In this document: positions 1 through 5,275 of the stretch, one piece after another | How the letters are laid out: each line of letters opens with the position of its first letter | Position numbering within the stretch: the stretch's first letter is position 1 | NCBI GenBank assembly: GCA_003520205.1 | Contig: DOVG01000247.1 | Coordinates: 1 to 5,698 of the forward strand | Direction of reading: 5' to 3' | DNA length: 5,698 bases | Origin: Lachnospiraceae bacterium | Lineage (GTDB): Bacteria; Bacillota; Clostridia; Lachnospirales; Lachnospiraceae | Notes under the pieces: model-generated | Databases searched by the model: none | What the model saw: only the letters and a program-made list of their open reading frames with translations | What the model was told of the DNA's origin: nothing | Made by a program: the position numbers and the translations under genes

Positions 1-462
1 GTTGGAATGCTCATAGAGAATTCAGACGAGCCGTATGCGGAAGAAATCGCCGACAAAGTCTTTAGTCTTATGAGAAAAGGTAAGCCAATGAATACTACCA
101 CTGAATTAAGACAGGCGATAGAAGATGCGCTGTGGAAACTTCCGAAGGACGAGAAAGAACAGACCGTGAAGAAAAGCTGTGCCCGCGTATTTCAGGCACT
201 TAGGATAGATGTAAATAGCGAGTTCGAAGTCTTATATTCCTTTCTCGAGAAGCTCCCAAATGTGCTAAAATCAGGCGGAAGAGTAGCAATACTTACTTTC
301 CACTCAGGTGAAGACCGCCTCGTGAAGAAAGCCTTCAAAGAGATGGCAAAAGCAGGTGTCTTTAGTGCCATTTCCACTGAAGTCATAAGACCATCCGTAG
401 AAGAATGTCGCCTGAACCCAAGAAGCAAATCAACAAAAATGCGCTGGGCAGTTAAAGCTTAG
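1..462 (+). CDS. RsmH/MraW-family 16S rRNA cytosine-N4 methyltransferase paralog, C-terminal part (cut by window start)
   Basis: The reading frame is open from base 1, and the ATG at 7 is probably internal because about half of a ~300-residue RsmH protein is missing upstream. The visible part matches the family from the helical insert onward. It contains 'ARVFQALRIDVNSEFEVL' near residue 60 (family pattern RxFQALRIxVNxEL), 'LKSGGRVAILTFHSGEDRLVKK' near residue 90 (family GGRLAVISFHSLEDRxVK), and the C-terminal signature 'NPRSKSTKMRWAVK' (family NPRSRSAKLRxAEK). RsmH enzymes use S-adenosylmethionine to N4-methylate C1402 of 16S rRNA in the P site. The SAM-binding glycine loop would lie left of the window. 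The wording FHSGEDR and STKMRWA differs from canonical RsmH and recalls a second clade of RsmH-like proteins. The usual downstream genes ftsL and pbp are absent, so this is probably an orphan paralog rather than the division-cluster rsmH. The substrate of this clade is uncertain. Confidence 0.85.
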   Translation, partial: VGMLIENSDEPYAEEIADKVFSLMRKGKPMNTTTELRQAIEDALWKLPKDEKEQTVKKSCARVFQALRIDVNSEFEVLYSFLEKLPNVLKSGGRVAILTFHSGEDRLVKKAFKEMAKAGVFSAISTEVIRPSVEECRLNPRSKSTKMRWAVKA

Positions 463-463
463 C

Positions 464-513
464 CATACATGAACTATCTGATTCTTTTGATTTAAAGATT
501 ATGTATGATTTTT
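464..513 (+). terminator. Weak candidate terminator after the RsmH-like gene
   Basis: A perfect 7-bp inverted repeat CATACAT / ATGTATG (464-470 and 501-507) directly follows the stop codon. It encloses a possible inner TCTTT/AAAGA stem and is followed by a run of five T (509-513). The stem is AT-rich and the loop long, so it may be a weak or non-functional terminator. Confidence 0.3.
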
Positions 514-554
514 GCATCTTAACTTAATAATTTAACCACTTACCTTGATACATA

Positions 555-582
555 TTACAAATATTTTCGTTCTTGTTATAGT
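555..582 (+). promoter_or_regulatory. Weak candidate promoter upstream of the LytTR locus
   Basis: TTACAA (555-560) and TATAGT (577-582) are separated by 16 bases, a plausible but imperfect sigma-A arrangement. It lies about 50 bases upstream of the first strong ribosome binding site of this unit (621-626). No better promoter was seen between the methyltransferase and the LytTR operon. The stretch 514-620 otherwise shows nothing codable. Confidence 0.3.
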
Positions 583-634
583 TACATCACAGCAGGGAAA
601 TTGCTTAAAACATATTAAGAAGGAGGATATGAGT

Positions 635-697
635 ATGATGTCAAGGTTTTTTGTTGTAACTGAGAATACTTATTGTAGATTAAAAAAATTGGAGTAA
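635..697 (+). CDS. Possible 20-residue leader peptide or small protein
   Basis: The sequence AGGAGG (621-626) is a near-perfect Shine-Dalgarno site. It is followed 8 bases later by ATG at 635, with other in-frame ATGs at 629 and 638. The ORF encodes MMSRFFVVTENTYCRLKKLE and ends with TAA at 695-697, followed at once by another TAA. Its last codons carry GGAG (691-694), which is well placed as the ribosome binding site for the next start at 703, so the two ORFs look translationally linked. I recognise no family. It could be a real short peptide at the head of the LytTR operon, or the surviving start of a deleted gene. Confidence 0.35.
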   Translation: MMSRFFVVTENTYCRLKKLE

Positions 698-702
698 TAA
701 CC

Positions 703-993
703 ATGAATGAGATTAAGCGGAAAAAAGATAAGATAACAATGATAATGCTGAGTATTCTCTGCATGTATACCTTATAGTGCAACAGTGATTTTGTTGTGGA
801 TGTTTGCCAGTTTATTCTATATAATTGTTATTACAAATTTTAGTAAGAAAAGTAAGCTGATACCGGCTGTACTTGGAATGATAGGTTTTATTGTAGCAGC
901 TATCGTGATGACTCAGCTTGTATTCTGCCGGTATTAATGGCTATTGTATTCTATATTATCAGTATAGTCTGGAGGAAGAAAGTTGAAGGTTGA
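703..993 (+). pseudogene. Small three-helix membrane protein upstream of the LytTR regulator, broken by two compensating frameshifts
   Basis: ATG at 703 has GGAG eight bases upstream. The first frame reads a basic start (MNEIKRKKDK) into a hydrophobic stretch and stops at TAG 775-777. Protein-like sequence resumes in the next frame (open from 752) with hydrophobic segments around 'VILLWMFASLFYIIVI' and 'VLGMIGFIVAAIVM', until TAA at 935-937. It then continues back in the first frame as 'LPVLMAIVFYIISIVW', ending in a basic tail and TGA at 991-993. Joined, this gives about 96 residues with a basic N terminus, roughly three to four membrane segments and a basic tail. The shifts, near 752-774 and 921-930, cancel each other. 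The end overlaps the start of the LytTR gene at 983 by 11 bases, a normal operon arrangement, so the ancestral gene was probably cotranscribed with the regulator. The family is not recognised. Sequencing error is an alternative to true decay. Confidence 0.5.
971..975 (+). promoter_or_regulatory. Ribosome binding site fixing the TTG start of the LytTR gene
   Basis: GGAGG lies seven bases before TTG at 983. No ATG or GTG in frame is better placed, so this site supports the non-ATG start. Confidence 0.75.
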
Positions 994-1423
994 TATAAGC
1001 ATTTCGCCTGAAATAGAGGAAACTTTTGTTGTCGTACATACTAAAGAAATGACAGATGAAATAGTATCTCTTGCTAAGGACATTTCTGAATATACTTCCG
1101 GCGGAAAGGTCATCGGTAATTCAGAAGATAAGATGATAGTTCTCGAGGCAGATACCATAAGCGTTATTCGAGTAGATAATGAGAAGGTCTATGTTGTTTC
1201 TGAAGGTGTTACCTACAGAGTTGGAAAAAGAATGTATGAGCTTCTTGAGATGCTTGGAAAAGACTTTATGCAGGTTTCAAAATCTGCCAGCATAAATTTA
1301 AAGTATCTAAAGAGTGTGGAACCATATTTTAATGGAGTAATGGTACTGAACTTGAAGGACGGCGAGAAGGAGTATATCTCCCGCAAGTACGTACCTATGC
1401 TCAAAAAATATCTTGGGATATAA
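983..1423 (+). CDS. LytTR-domain DNA-binding transcriptional regulator
   Basis: This 146-residue protein starts at TTG 983, behind a strong GGAGG site. Residues 1-45 form a short N-terminal region without a response-regulator receiver domain: there is no conserved aspartate pocket and it is too short. From about residue 50 to the end it reads as a LytTR domain, with 'VYVVSEGVTYRVGKRMYELLEML', the signature 'FMQVSKSASINLKYLKSVEPYFNG' (family F.R.HRS.lVNl..I), and the final 'YISRKYVPMLKKYLGI' (family vSRky...lkk.l). LytTR domains bind direct repeats through a beta-rich fold and usually activate transcription. Stand-alone versions of this size are typically encoded next to a DUF3021 membrane protein, as here, and such pairs often control their own operon. 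Nothing suggests damage to this gene. Its targets cannot be deduced from the window. Confidence 0.88.
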   Translation: MKVDISISPEIEETFVVVHTKEMTDEIVSLAKDISEYTSGGKVIGNSEDKMIVLEADTISVIRVDNEKVYVVSEGVTYRVGKRMYELLEMLGKDFMQVSKSASINLKYLKSVEPYFNGVMVLNLKDGEKEYISRKYVPMLKKYLGI

Positions 1424-1525
1424 ATATGATAAAAGATTTTGTCTGGGAATTTAATTTTTGGAAAATAATTTTTGAAGAAAGGAAAGATTCAATTATTGTT
1501 AGGTAATTGGATTGGGGTTGATAAT

Positions 1526-1960
1526 ATGAAGATTATAAAAGATGTTATAAAATCAGCACTTATCAGTATTATGATGAGCATGTGCATATTTGTGATAGTT
1601 GGTGTAGTATTCGATCAGATAGGAAATGGTGTCTTTAAGATGGAAAACTATCAGTTTAGTAAGATGGTTCTTGCCTGTGTGATTACAGGACTTGGATTTG
1701 GTGTGCCGACATTTCTGTATTCTGTAGAAAGAATACCTATGTTTCTTGCTTCTATAATTCATTTGGGTATAGGTTTTACTGTCTACTTTTTAGTGGCATC
1801 GACTGTGGGATGGATTCCTACCAGTGCAGGATTCGTTGCAAGTCTTATAACTATAGTAGGTGTGATAATTGTAGGAGTTGTAATCTGGATATGCTTCATG
1901 AAGTATAACAAGAATCTGGCTGCCAGAATGAATAATGCACTGGATAAAATGAATAACTAA
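1526..1960 (+). CDS. DUF3021 family four-helix membrane protein, partner of the LytTR regulator
   Basis: This is an intact gene of 144 residues from ATG 1526, preceded by GGGG (1514-1517) as a modest ribosome binding site. The frame is also open back to TTG 1472, but that start has no good site and would add 18 polar residues. Four hydrophobic segments are visible at roughly residues 8-30, 47-66, 71-92 and 102-126, followed by a short charged cytoplasmic tail rich in Lys, Asn and Met. The features 'FDQIGNGVF', 'FGVPTFLYSVERIP' with the 'IIHLGIGFTVYFLVA' segment, and the overall layout match DUF3021. These proteins are almost always encoded directly after a LytTR regulator and are thought to restrain or signal to it at the membrane; the mechanism is not established. 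The gap to the LytTR stop is 102 bases, longer than the usual overlap, but no terminator or strong promoter was seen in it. Confidence 0.85.
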   Translation: MKIIKDVIKSALISIMMSMCIFVIVGVVFDQIGNGVFKMENYQFSKMVLACVITGLGFGVPTFLYSVERIPMFLASIIHLGIGFTVYFLVASTVGWIPTSAGFVASLITIVGVIIVGVVIWICFMKYNKNLAARMNNALDKMNN

Positions 1961-2104
1961 CAATGCATTGCAAGTATTACAAAGAATGTATCAGTTTATA
2001 GGTAACGGTTTTGTTTTTACTTTTAACTATTCTATATGTTCTATTCGCTTCATTTACTGATGGCATAAATGCCAAGCAATGGATATAATTTGTTATATGG
2101 GATG

Positions 2105-2138
2105 GGTAGCTGCGTTTTGTGCGTAGCTACCTTTTTTT
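2105..2138 (+). terminator. Strong Rho-independent terminator closing the LytTR/DUF3021 unit
   Basis: The left arm GGTAGCT with inner GCG pairs with CGT plus AGCTACC around a 7-base loop, giving a ten-pair stem (one G-T wobble) ending at 2131. Seven T follow (2132-2138). It lies about 145 bases after the DUF3021 stop and just before the next promoter, separating the two transcription units. The preceding non-coding stretch 1961-2104 holds a perfect 10-bp palindrome CAATGCATTG (1961-1970), a small GGCAT-AA-ATGCC hairpin (2062-2073) and a TATAAT (2084-2089) without a convincing -35. Confidence 0.9.
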
Positions 2139-2146
2139 GTTTTTAC

Positions 2147-2175
2147 TTGACGCCGTGTCAGAATATGTATATAAT
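2147..2175 (+). promoter_or_regulatory. Near-consensus sigma-A promoter of a repressor-controlled, now broken, operon
   Basis: TTGACG (2147-2152) and a perfect TATAAT (2170-2175) are separated by exactly 17 bases. This predicts transcription starting near 2182, about 24 bases before the ATG at 2206. It is the best promoter in the window. Its -35 element lies inside the first of two repressor-like operators, and its start site lies inside the second. Confidence 0.8.
2148..2160 (+). promoter_or_regulatory. Operator copy 1 (TGAC-N5-GTCA), overlapping the -35
   Basis: This dyad has half-sites TGAC and GTCA separated by GCCGT. It lies within a 19-base block TTGAC-N5-GTCAGAATA (2147-2165) that recurs 34 bases downstream. 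The shape and spacing are typical of TetR- or MarR-type dimeric repressor sites. Its overlap with the -35 element predicts repression. No matching repressor gene is in the window. Confidence 0.65.
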
Positions 2176-2181
2176 TCATAT

Positions 2182-2194
2182 TGACACGAAGTCA
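2182..2194 (+). promoter_or_regulatory. Operator copy 2 (TGAC-N5-GTCA), at the transcription start
   Basis: This is the second copy of the dyad, with spacer ACGAA and the same flanks (TTGAC ... GTCAGAATA, 2181-2199). The conserved half-sites and tail contrast with the variable central five bases, as expected of protein-binding sites rather than a simple duplication. The 34-base centre-to-centre distance, about three helical turns, would place two dimers on nearly the same face of the DNA, on either side of the -10. Confidence 0.65.
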
Positions 2195-2205
2195 GAATAA
2201 AATAA

Positions 2206-2328
2206 ATGGAGAACAAAAAGCTTTCAAAAGAGCAGCTTGCGGAGGCTAACAGCAGACCTGAACTTCTGATATCCTTTAAGGTGGCTTATGGTCAATCGCA
2301 AAAGGGACTCTTCCTATCATTGGTGTGA
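2206..2328 (+). pseudogene. 40-codon ORF behind the operator promoter, likely the stub of a deleted gene
   Basis: ATG 2206 begins MENKKLSKEQLAEANSRPEL and stops at TGA 2326-2328. Its last ~15 codons overlap, in another frame, sequence that clearly encodes the tail of an aldo/keto reductase. Only the first ~25 residues can therefore belong to the original first gene of the operon, with a deletion junction near 2277-2288. There is no Shine-Dalgarno site before this ATG. A GGAG lies just inside it, so the original start may have been a little further downstream. I do not recognise the protein from so short a piece. Confidence 0.4.
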
Positions 2329-2465
2329 CCAAGGAAGATCAGGTACTTGATGCAGTAAAGGCAGCAAATATCACGCTTACAGAAGAGGAAGTGTCGTCAC
2401 TTGAAAAAGTGGCTGACAGTCTGGAACTTAATGTGATTCGCTTTTGGGAAAAGGTGATGAACTGA
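2280..2465 (+). pseudogene. Aldo/keto reductase, C-terminal remnant
   Basis: This frame opens after TAA at 2277-2279 and stops at TGA 2463-2465, giving about 60 residues with no start codon or ribosome binding site. It matches the end of aldo/keto reductases. 'LWSIAKGTLPIIGVTKEDQV' corresponds to the conserved W.l..g..pI.G.tk..qv strand-loop that contacts the phosphate of NADPH. 'AANITLTEEEVSSLEKVAD' is the usual LteeE...L helix, and the protein ends in a short tail 'FWEKVMN'. About four fifths of the ~280-310-residue enzyme is missing, including the catalytic Asp-Tyr-Lys-His residues, so no activity is possible. It lies 33 bases before the cytochrome gene, suggesting both once belonged to one redox operon under the promoter at 2147. 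Confidence 0.75.
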
Positions 2466-2498
2466 TTTGGTACAGTAAAGAAAGGCGAGGACAGATAT

Positions 2499-3293
2499 AT
2501 GCAGGGAAAAAATAATACCATGATAAAAAGGATAGTGGATGTCTGTATGACCGTCCTCTTATTATGCCTGATGGCTTATCAGGTAACAGGTGAAGCATTA
2601 CATGAGTGGATAGGTATAGGTATGACGGTTCTTGTTATCATCCATTAGATTCTTAACCGGAAATGGTATGGTGCGTTATTCAAGGGAAAATACAATCCAT
2701 ATAGAATAGCAACGACTATTGTGAACATAGCCCTTCTTTTATCCTTTGCGCTTACTGCGTTCTGTGGAATGTCTATGAGCGGTCATGCAGTGCCTTTTCT
2801 GTATGGAATGACCAAAGTTTCTTTCGCCAGAAGGATGCATTTATCTATGTCACACTGGGCATTTGTGCTTATGGGATTGCATATTGGAATGCATATTCAT
2901 GTAATGTTTGCAAGGTTACACCTTACAGATAAACTGAAGACGGTGATATCTGCGGCATTATGTGTTGTGGCAGGCATTGGATTATTTTTATTCATAAGGA
3001 ATGGAATGCCGGATTATCTTTTCTTCAGTGTTCCATTTGCTTTTCTTGATTATGAGAAGGCAGGAATACTCGTATTCTTTGAGAATATTATCATGCTTTC
3101 CTTCTGGGCGTTTATCGGAACCGAGGCTTCGGTCTTATGCAGGAATTCTCAGATGAAAACAGAAGATAAAAAGAATCCGCTACTACCTGTGGTATTAAAA
3201 GGTACTTTTGACACCCACGTCATATTATATCATACAGTACAAATAAACAGGATTTTGATGGAGCACGATGGAGTGCTTCTGATGAAATGGTAG
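2499..3293 (+). pseudogene. DUF4405 (flavinylation-associated) membrane cytochrome, interrupted by an amber codon
   Basis: ATG 2499 has a ribosome binding site GGCGAGG (2484-2490). The frame stays protein-like to TAG at 3291, except for an in-frame TAG at 2646-2648. Before the stop: a first hydrophobic segment 'VCMTVLLLCLMAYQVTGE', then 'LHEWIGIGMTVLVIIH'. Directly after it: 'ILNRKWYGALFKGKYNPYRI', whose parent family normally continues from a histidine-rich helix into ILN.KW. Then come 'SMSGHAVPF', 'RMHLSMSHWAFVLMGLHIGMHIH' with several histidines suited to b-type heme ligation, and two further hydrophobic segments. DUF4405 proteins are integral membrane cytochromes linked to electron transfer with flavinylated partner proteins. 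A 190-residue ORF could in principle start at ATG 2721, but it would lack the first two helices and has no ribosome binding site. The last ~30 codons (after about 3190) do not look like the family, so the 3' end also seems replaced. Confidence 0.72.
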
Positions 3294-3542
3294 CAGATTC
3301 GATGTTAGAGGAGGAGACTAAAGAAACCATACTATGAGCGATATATTAAAGTTAAATCGTCTAAGCTGAGGATTAATCAGGATCATACAGCAATAAAGCT
3401 TAAGCTGGAAATCGATACGAGATATGGAGAAATTGGTGAATATTTTGAAATATTCATGGAACGTATGTTACTGTGTCAAAAAGCTGCAGGATTTCTAAAT
3501 CTTGAATTCCATCTGATTATAAACGAACAGACACTTATGTAA
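3212..3542 (+). pseudogene. Unrecognised protein, frameshifted C-terminal fragment
   Basis: Protein-like sequence opens without a start codon after TGA 3209-3211. It runs through 'DFDGARWSASDEMVADSMLE' and, near 3317-3323, shifts by one base into the next frame. Removing one A from the AAA at 3320-3322 joins it as 'EEETKKPYYERY'. It continues through 'YIKVKSSKLRINQDHTAIKL' and an acidic/aromatic stretch 'EIDTRYGEIGEYFEIFMERM' to 'AAGFLNLEFHLIINEQTLM' and TAA at 3540-3542. The joined ~109 residues are soluble and charged, with no signal peptide, and look like a C-terminal domain. No family is recognised. The upstream part overlaps the aberrant 3' end of the cytochrome gene in another frame, so a deletion probably fused the two. 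It is inactive as it stands: no start, plus a frameshift. Confidence 0.45.
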
Positions 3543-3556
3543 CAGAAAACTACAAG

Positions 3557-3602
3557 TACAACAAGAGCTTCAACCATAGGGATGAGGCTCTTGTTGTATT
3601 TT
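3557..3602 (+). terminator. Long-stem, probably bidirectional terminator between convergent units
   Basis: TACAACAAGAGC (3557-3568) pairs perfectly with its complement at 3587-3598. The stem can extend inward by TTCA/TGAG (one G-T wobble) to 16 pairs around a 10-base loop. A short T run follows on the + strand (3599-3602), and a TTTTC tract follows a few bases beyond the stem on the - strand. It lies 15 bases after the + strand remnant and 12 bases beyond the stop of the - strand lipoprotein gene, so it can serve both directions. Confidence 0.85.
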
Positions 3603-3613
3603 GAAGAAATGAA

Positions 3614-5053
3614 TTATTGTTCATCTACAGGTTTAAACAGGGTGGTTATATAGCTTCCATCCTCAGCATTTATCAGAACTCTGGCTATTGGTTCCTTGCT
3701 GGAATTCAGTGTGTCCAGAGACCATGCAGGAACAAGCCTGTATTCATTTGAACTTTCATCTTTAGGTATAGGGTAATAGACGAGTTGAATATAGTTAAAC
3801 TTGACATTGTTATCAACTCTTTTTTCTTTTGAAAGGTCAAGTTTGTTGGGAGCTTCTTTTACAAATGAATCCAGAGCATCATTTAAGCTTAGGACCTTTA
3901 CGTTTTCGACAGTCTTTTCTTTGAAGCTATATTTGGCGGATATATAAAGAGCTACGATTCCCTGATCGTCTATACACACAAGACCATTATTATACATTGA
4001 TACCGAATTAGATGTGTTGGTGGTGTTGGTCAAAACATTAAGTTTGTCCAGACTTCCAAGTACTGACAATGCATAGCCATTACGTATTGCACCTTCAAAG
4101 TTCTCAGATGAAAGGGCGCTTTCAGGAAAGTAAAGAATTTCACATTTTTGAGGTTCACCACTATAATCATTTACCAGACCAGTTAAATTTCTGTGCATAG
4201 ATAAGGCCTCTTTTGGATAATCTATACCTATTTTTTCTTTTATTATGCTAGAAGCTGTATCGATGACCTGATCATCGGACAGGGTACATTTGTTTGGACG
4301 ATCAGACATTACTTCATTTATAGGATAGGATTTCATTTGGTTTTTGTAGTAGCTGTAGTATCTTCCGGTGTGATCAGAGAAATCCATGTATTCATACGAT
4401 TGATCACCTACCAGATCTCCTACATTTTTGGGGAATAGAACTACATTAAGTTCATTAGTGCTATGACTGTATGATATTAGCAATTGATAATCTGTGTTAC
4501 GGTATGTACCATTGTAGGTATGTATATAATATGTTCCTTCATCCATCCACGCGCTACCGCTACTTCCCCATGAGGCAACATCATTTCCAGAGTTAGTATT
4601 ATTGAAGGTAATCATTTGAGATGCCATTATCGCATAAATAGAATCACCATTTTCCACGTTGAGAGTATCGTCTTTATTAAATGGAATTGCAGTGTCACCA
4701 AAGAAATTGTTAACTATATTCTGTTCGTTAAACTGATCCTCATGAACTGCCTCGAGCATATACTCAGAAAGGCTTTCTGTTTCATTCAAATTGTAGTCCA
4801 CATCAATAGAAATCTGCTTATCTCCCAGATTAAAAGTATTGTTATAACTAAGATCAGTACCTCCTAGCATACTGCTGAGACTTTTACTAGTAGAATAAAC
4901 GCTATCATTTTCATTTTCTGAGTCAGCTTTTGATTCCGTATTATACCCATAGTCTTCAACCTTAATTGGCTGATTGCCGCATCCTGTAATACTAAGACAG
5001 AAAAGAGATGAGAGCAGAAAACATGCTATCCTGCTGTTTTTAGTTTTAATCAT
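3614..5053 (-). CDS. Large secreted lipoprotein of unknown function (possibly DUF6034-like)
   Basis: This is a 479-residue protein from ATG 5053. The start is chosen because a G-rich site (AGCGGGGGT, ending 7 bases upstream) precedes it and because it opens a standard lipoprotein signal: a basic N terminus (MIKTKNSR), a hydrophobic core (IACFLLSSLFCLSIT) and the lipobox ITGC with the lipidated cysteine at residue 25. A longer open frame to 5119 would put 22 residues before the signal. After the cysteine comes an acidic, Ser/Asn-rich linker (about 30-70), then a long mixed region rich in Tyr, Asn and Asp, typical of extracellular clostridial proteins. Near the C terminus, 'QLVYYPIPKDESSNEYRLVP' followed by AWSL, then 'ARVLINAEDGSYI', resemble the 'LvPvW...iNa.dG' ending of clostridial lipoproteins such as DUF6034. 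That assignment is from memory and tentative. No catalytic motif was seen. The gene appears intact and monocistronic, with its own promoter and terminator. It should be anchored outside the membrane. Confidence 0.85.
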   Translation of the reverse strand: MIKTKNSRIACFLLSSLFCLSITGCGNQPIKVEDYGYNTESKADSENENDSVYSTSKSLSSMLGGTDLSYNNTFNLGDKQISIDVDYNLNETESLSEYMLEAVHEDQFNEQNIVNNFFGDTAIPFNKDDTLNVENGDSIYAIMASQMITFNNTNSGNDVASWGSSGSAWMDEGTYYIHTYNGTYRNTDYQLLISYSHSTNELNVVLFPKNVGDLVGDQSYEYMDFSDHTGRYYSYYKNQMKSYPINEVMSDRPNKCTLSDDQVIDTASSIIKEKIGIDYPKEALSMHRNLTGLVNDYSGEPQKCEILYFPESALSSENFEGAIRNGYALSVLGSLDKLNVLTNTTNTSNSVSMYNNGLVCIDDQGIVALYISAKYSFKEKTVENVKVLSLNDALDSFVKEAPNKLDLSKEKRVDNNVKFNYIQLVYYPIPKDESSNEYRLVPAWSLDTLNSSKEPIARVLINAEDGSYITTLFKPVDEQ

Positions 5054-5131
5054 ATCGTAACCCCCGCTTTTTATAACCTTCATACATATGTTTAAAAATG
5101 TGACTGAATTAGAAAACAATATGTATTAGAA

Positions 5132-5160
5132 ATTGTATTATAAAAATATAAATATCTCAA
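5132..5160 (-). promoter_or_regulatory. Promoter of the lipoprotein gene
   Basis: On the - strand, TTGAGA (5160-5155) and TACAAT (5137-5132) are separated by exactly 17 very AT-rich bases. The predicted start near 5125 gives a leader of about 70 bases before ATG 5053 and excludes the longer start at 5119 as the main one. Confidence 0.6.
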
Positions 5161-5173
5161 TAAAAATATCTAA

Positions 5174-5275
5174 ATGTATGCAGGAGCATTTCTTTACAAA
5201 ACTATTATGGCGGATAAATGTAAACATAGCTGCTGTAAGGGCTGGGAGATTGATAATAACGGTATCAGTAAGTGA
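5174..5275 (+). pseudogene. Fragment with a FliB-like cysteine motif (flagellin lysine-N-methylase family), remnant
   Basis: This 33-codon + strand frame contains 'YKTIMADKCKHSCCKGWEID' before TGA at 5273-5275. The C-x3-CC-x-G-W-x-I-D pattern matches the N-terminal cysteine cluster of FliB-type proteins (C...C.D.CC.GW.ID.D), which methylate flagellin lysines, and of related cysteine-cluster proteins. After the stop the same frame continues briefly as 'PVGHKVEFSDDYVRNDRKTR' to another stop near 5335. There is no ribosome binding site at a suitable distance, and the rest of the ~400-residue family is absent. I read it as a degraded relic between two - strand genes. A chance match to a short motif remains possible. 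Confidence 0.4.

Noticed and set aside
566..586. GTT repeated every six bases (GTTCTT GTTATA GTTACA) as LytTR binding sites
   Set aside because: The spacing is far from the usual ~21-base centre distance of LytTR repeats, and the flanking positions do not fit the consensus.
1472..1525. Longer start (TTG 1472) for the DUF3021 protein
   Set aside because: It has no good ribosome binding site and adds 18 polar residues before the first membrane helix; ATG 1526 with GGGG upstream fits better.
1961..1970. Perfect palindrome CAATGCATTG after the DUF3021 stop
   Set aside because: It is a single 10-bp palindrome in AT-rich sequence with no second copy or T run; too short to call an operator or terminator.
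2084..2089. TATAAT as the -10 of a small RNA ending at the 2105-2138 hairpin
   Set aside because: No convincing -35 lies 16-18 bases upstream, and the resulting transcript would be little more than the terminator hairpin.
2721..3293. Treating the cytochrome as an intact 190-residue gene from ATG 2721
   Set aside because: Family-like sequence clearly continues upstream in the same frame across the TAG to an ATG with a good ribosome binding site at 2499. The short form lacks two helices and any start signal.
5054..5119. Longer start for the lipoprotein gene at 5119
   Set aside because: It would put 22 residues before a standard lipoprotein signal peptide and begins almost at the predicted transcription start. 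ATG 5053 has a G-rich ribosome binding site.
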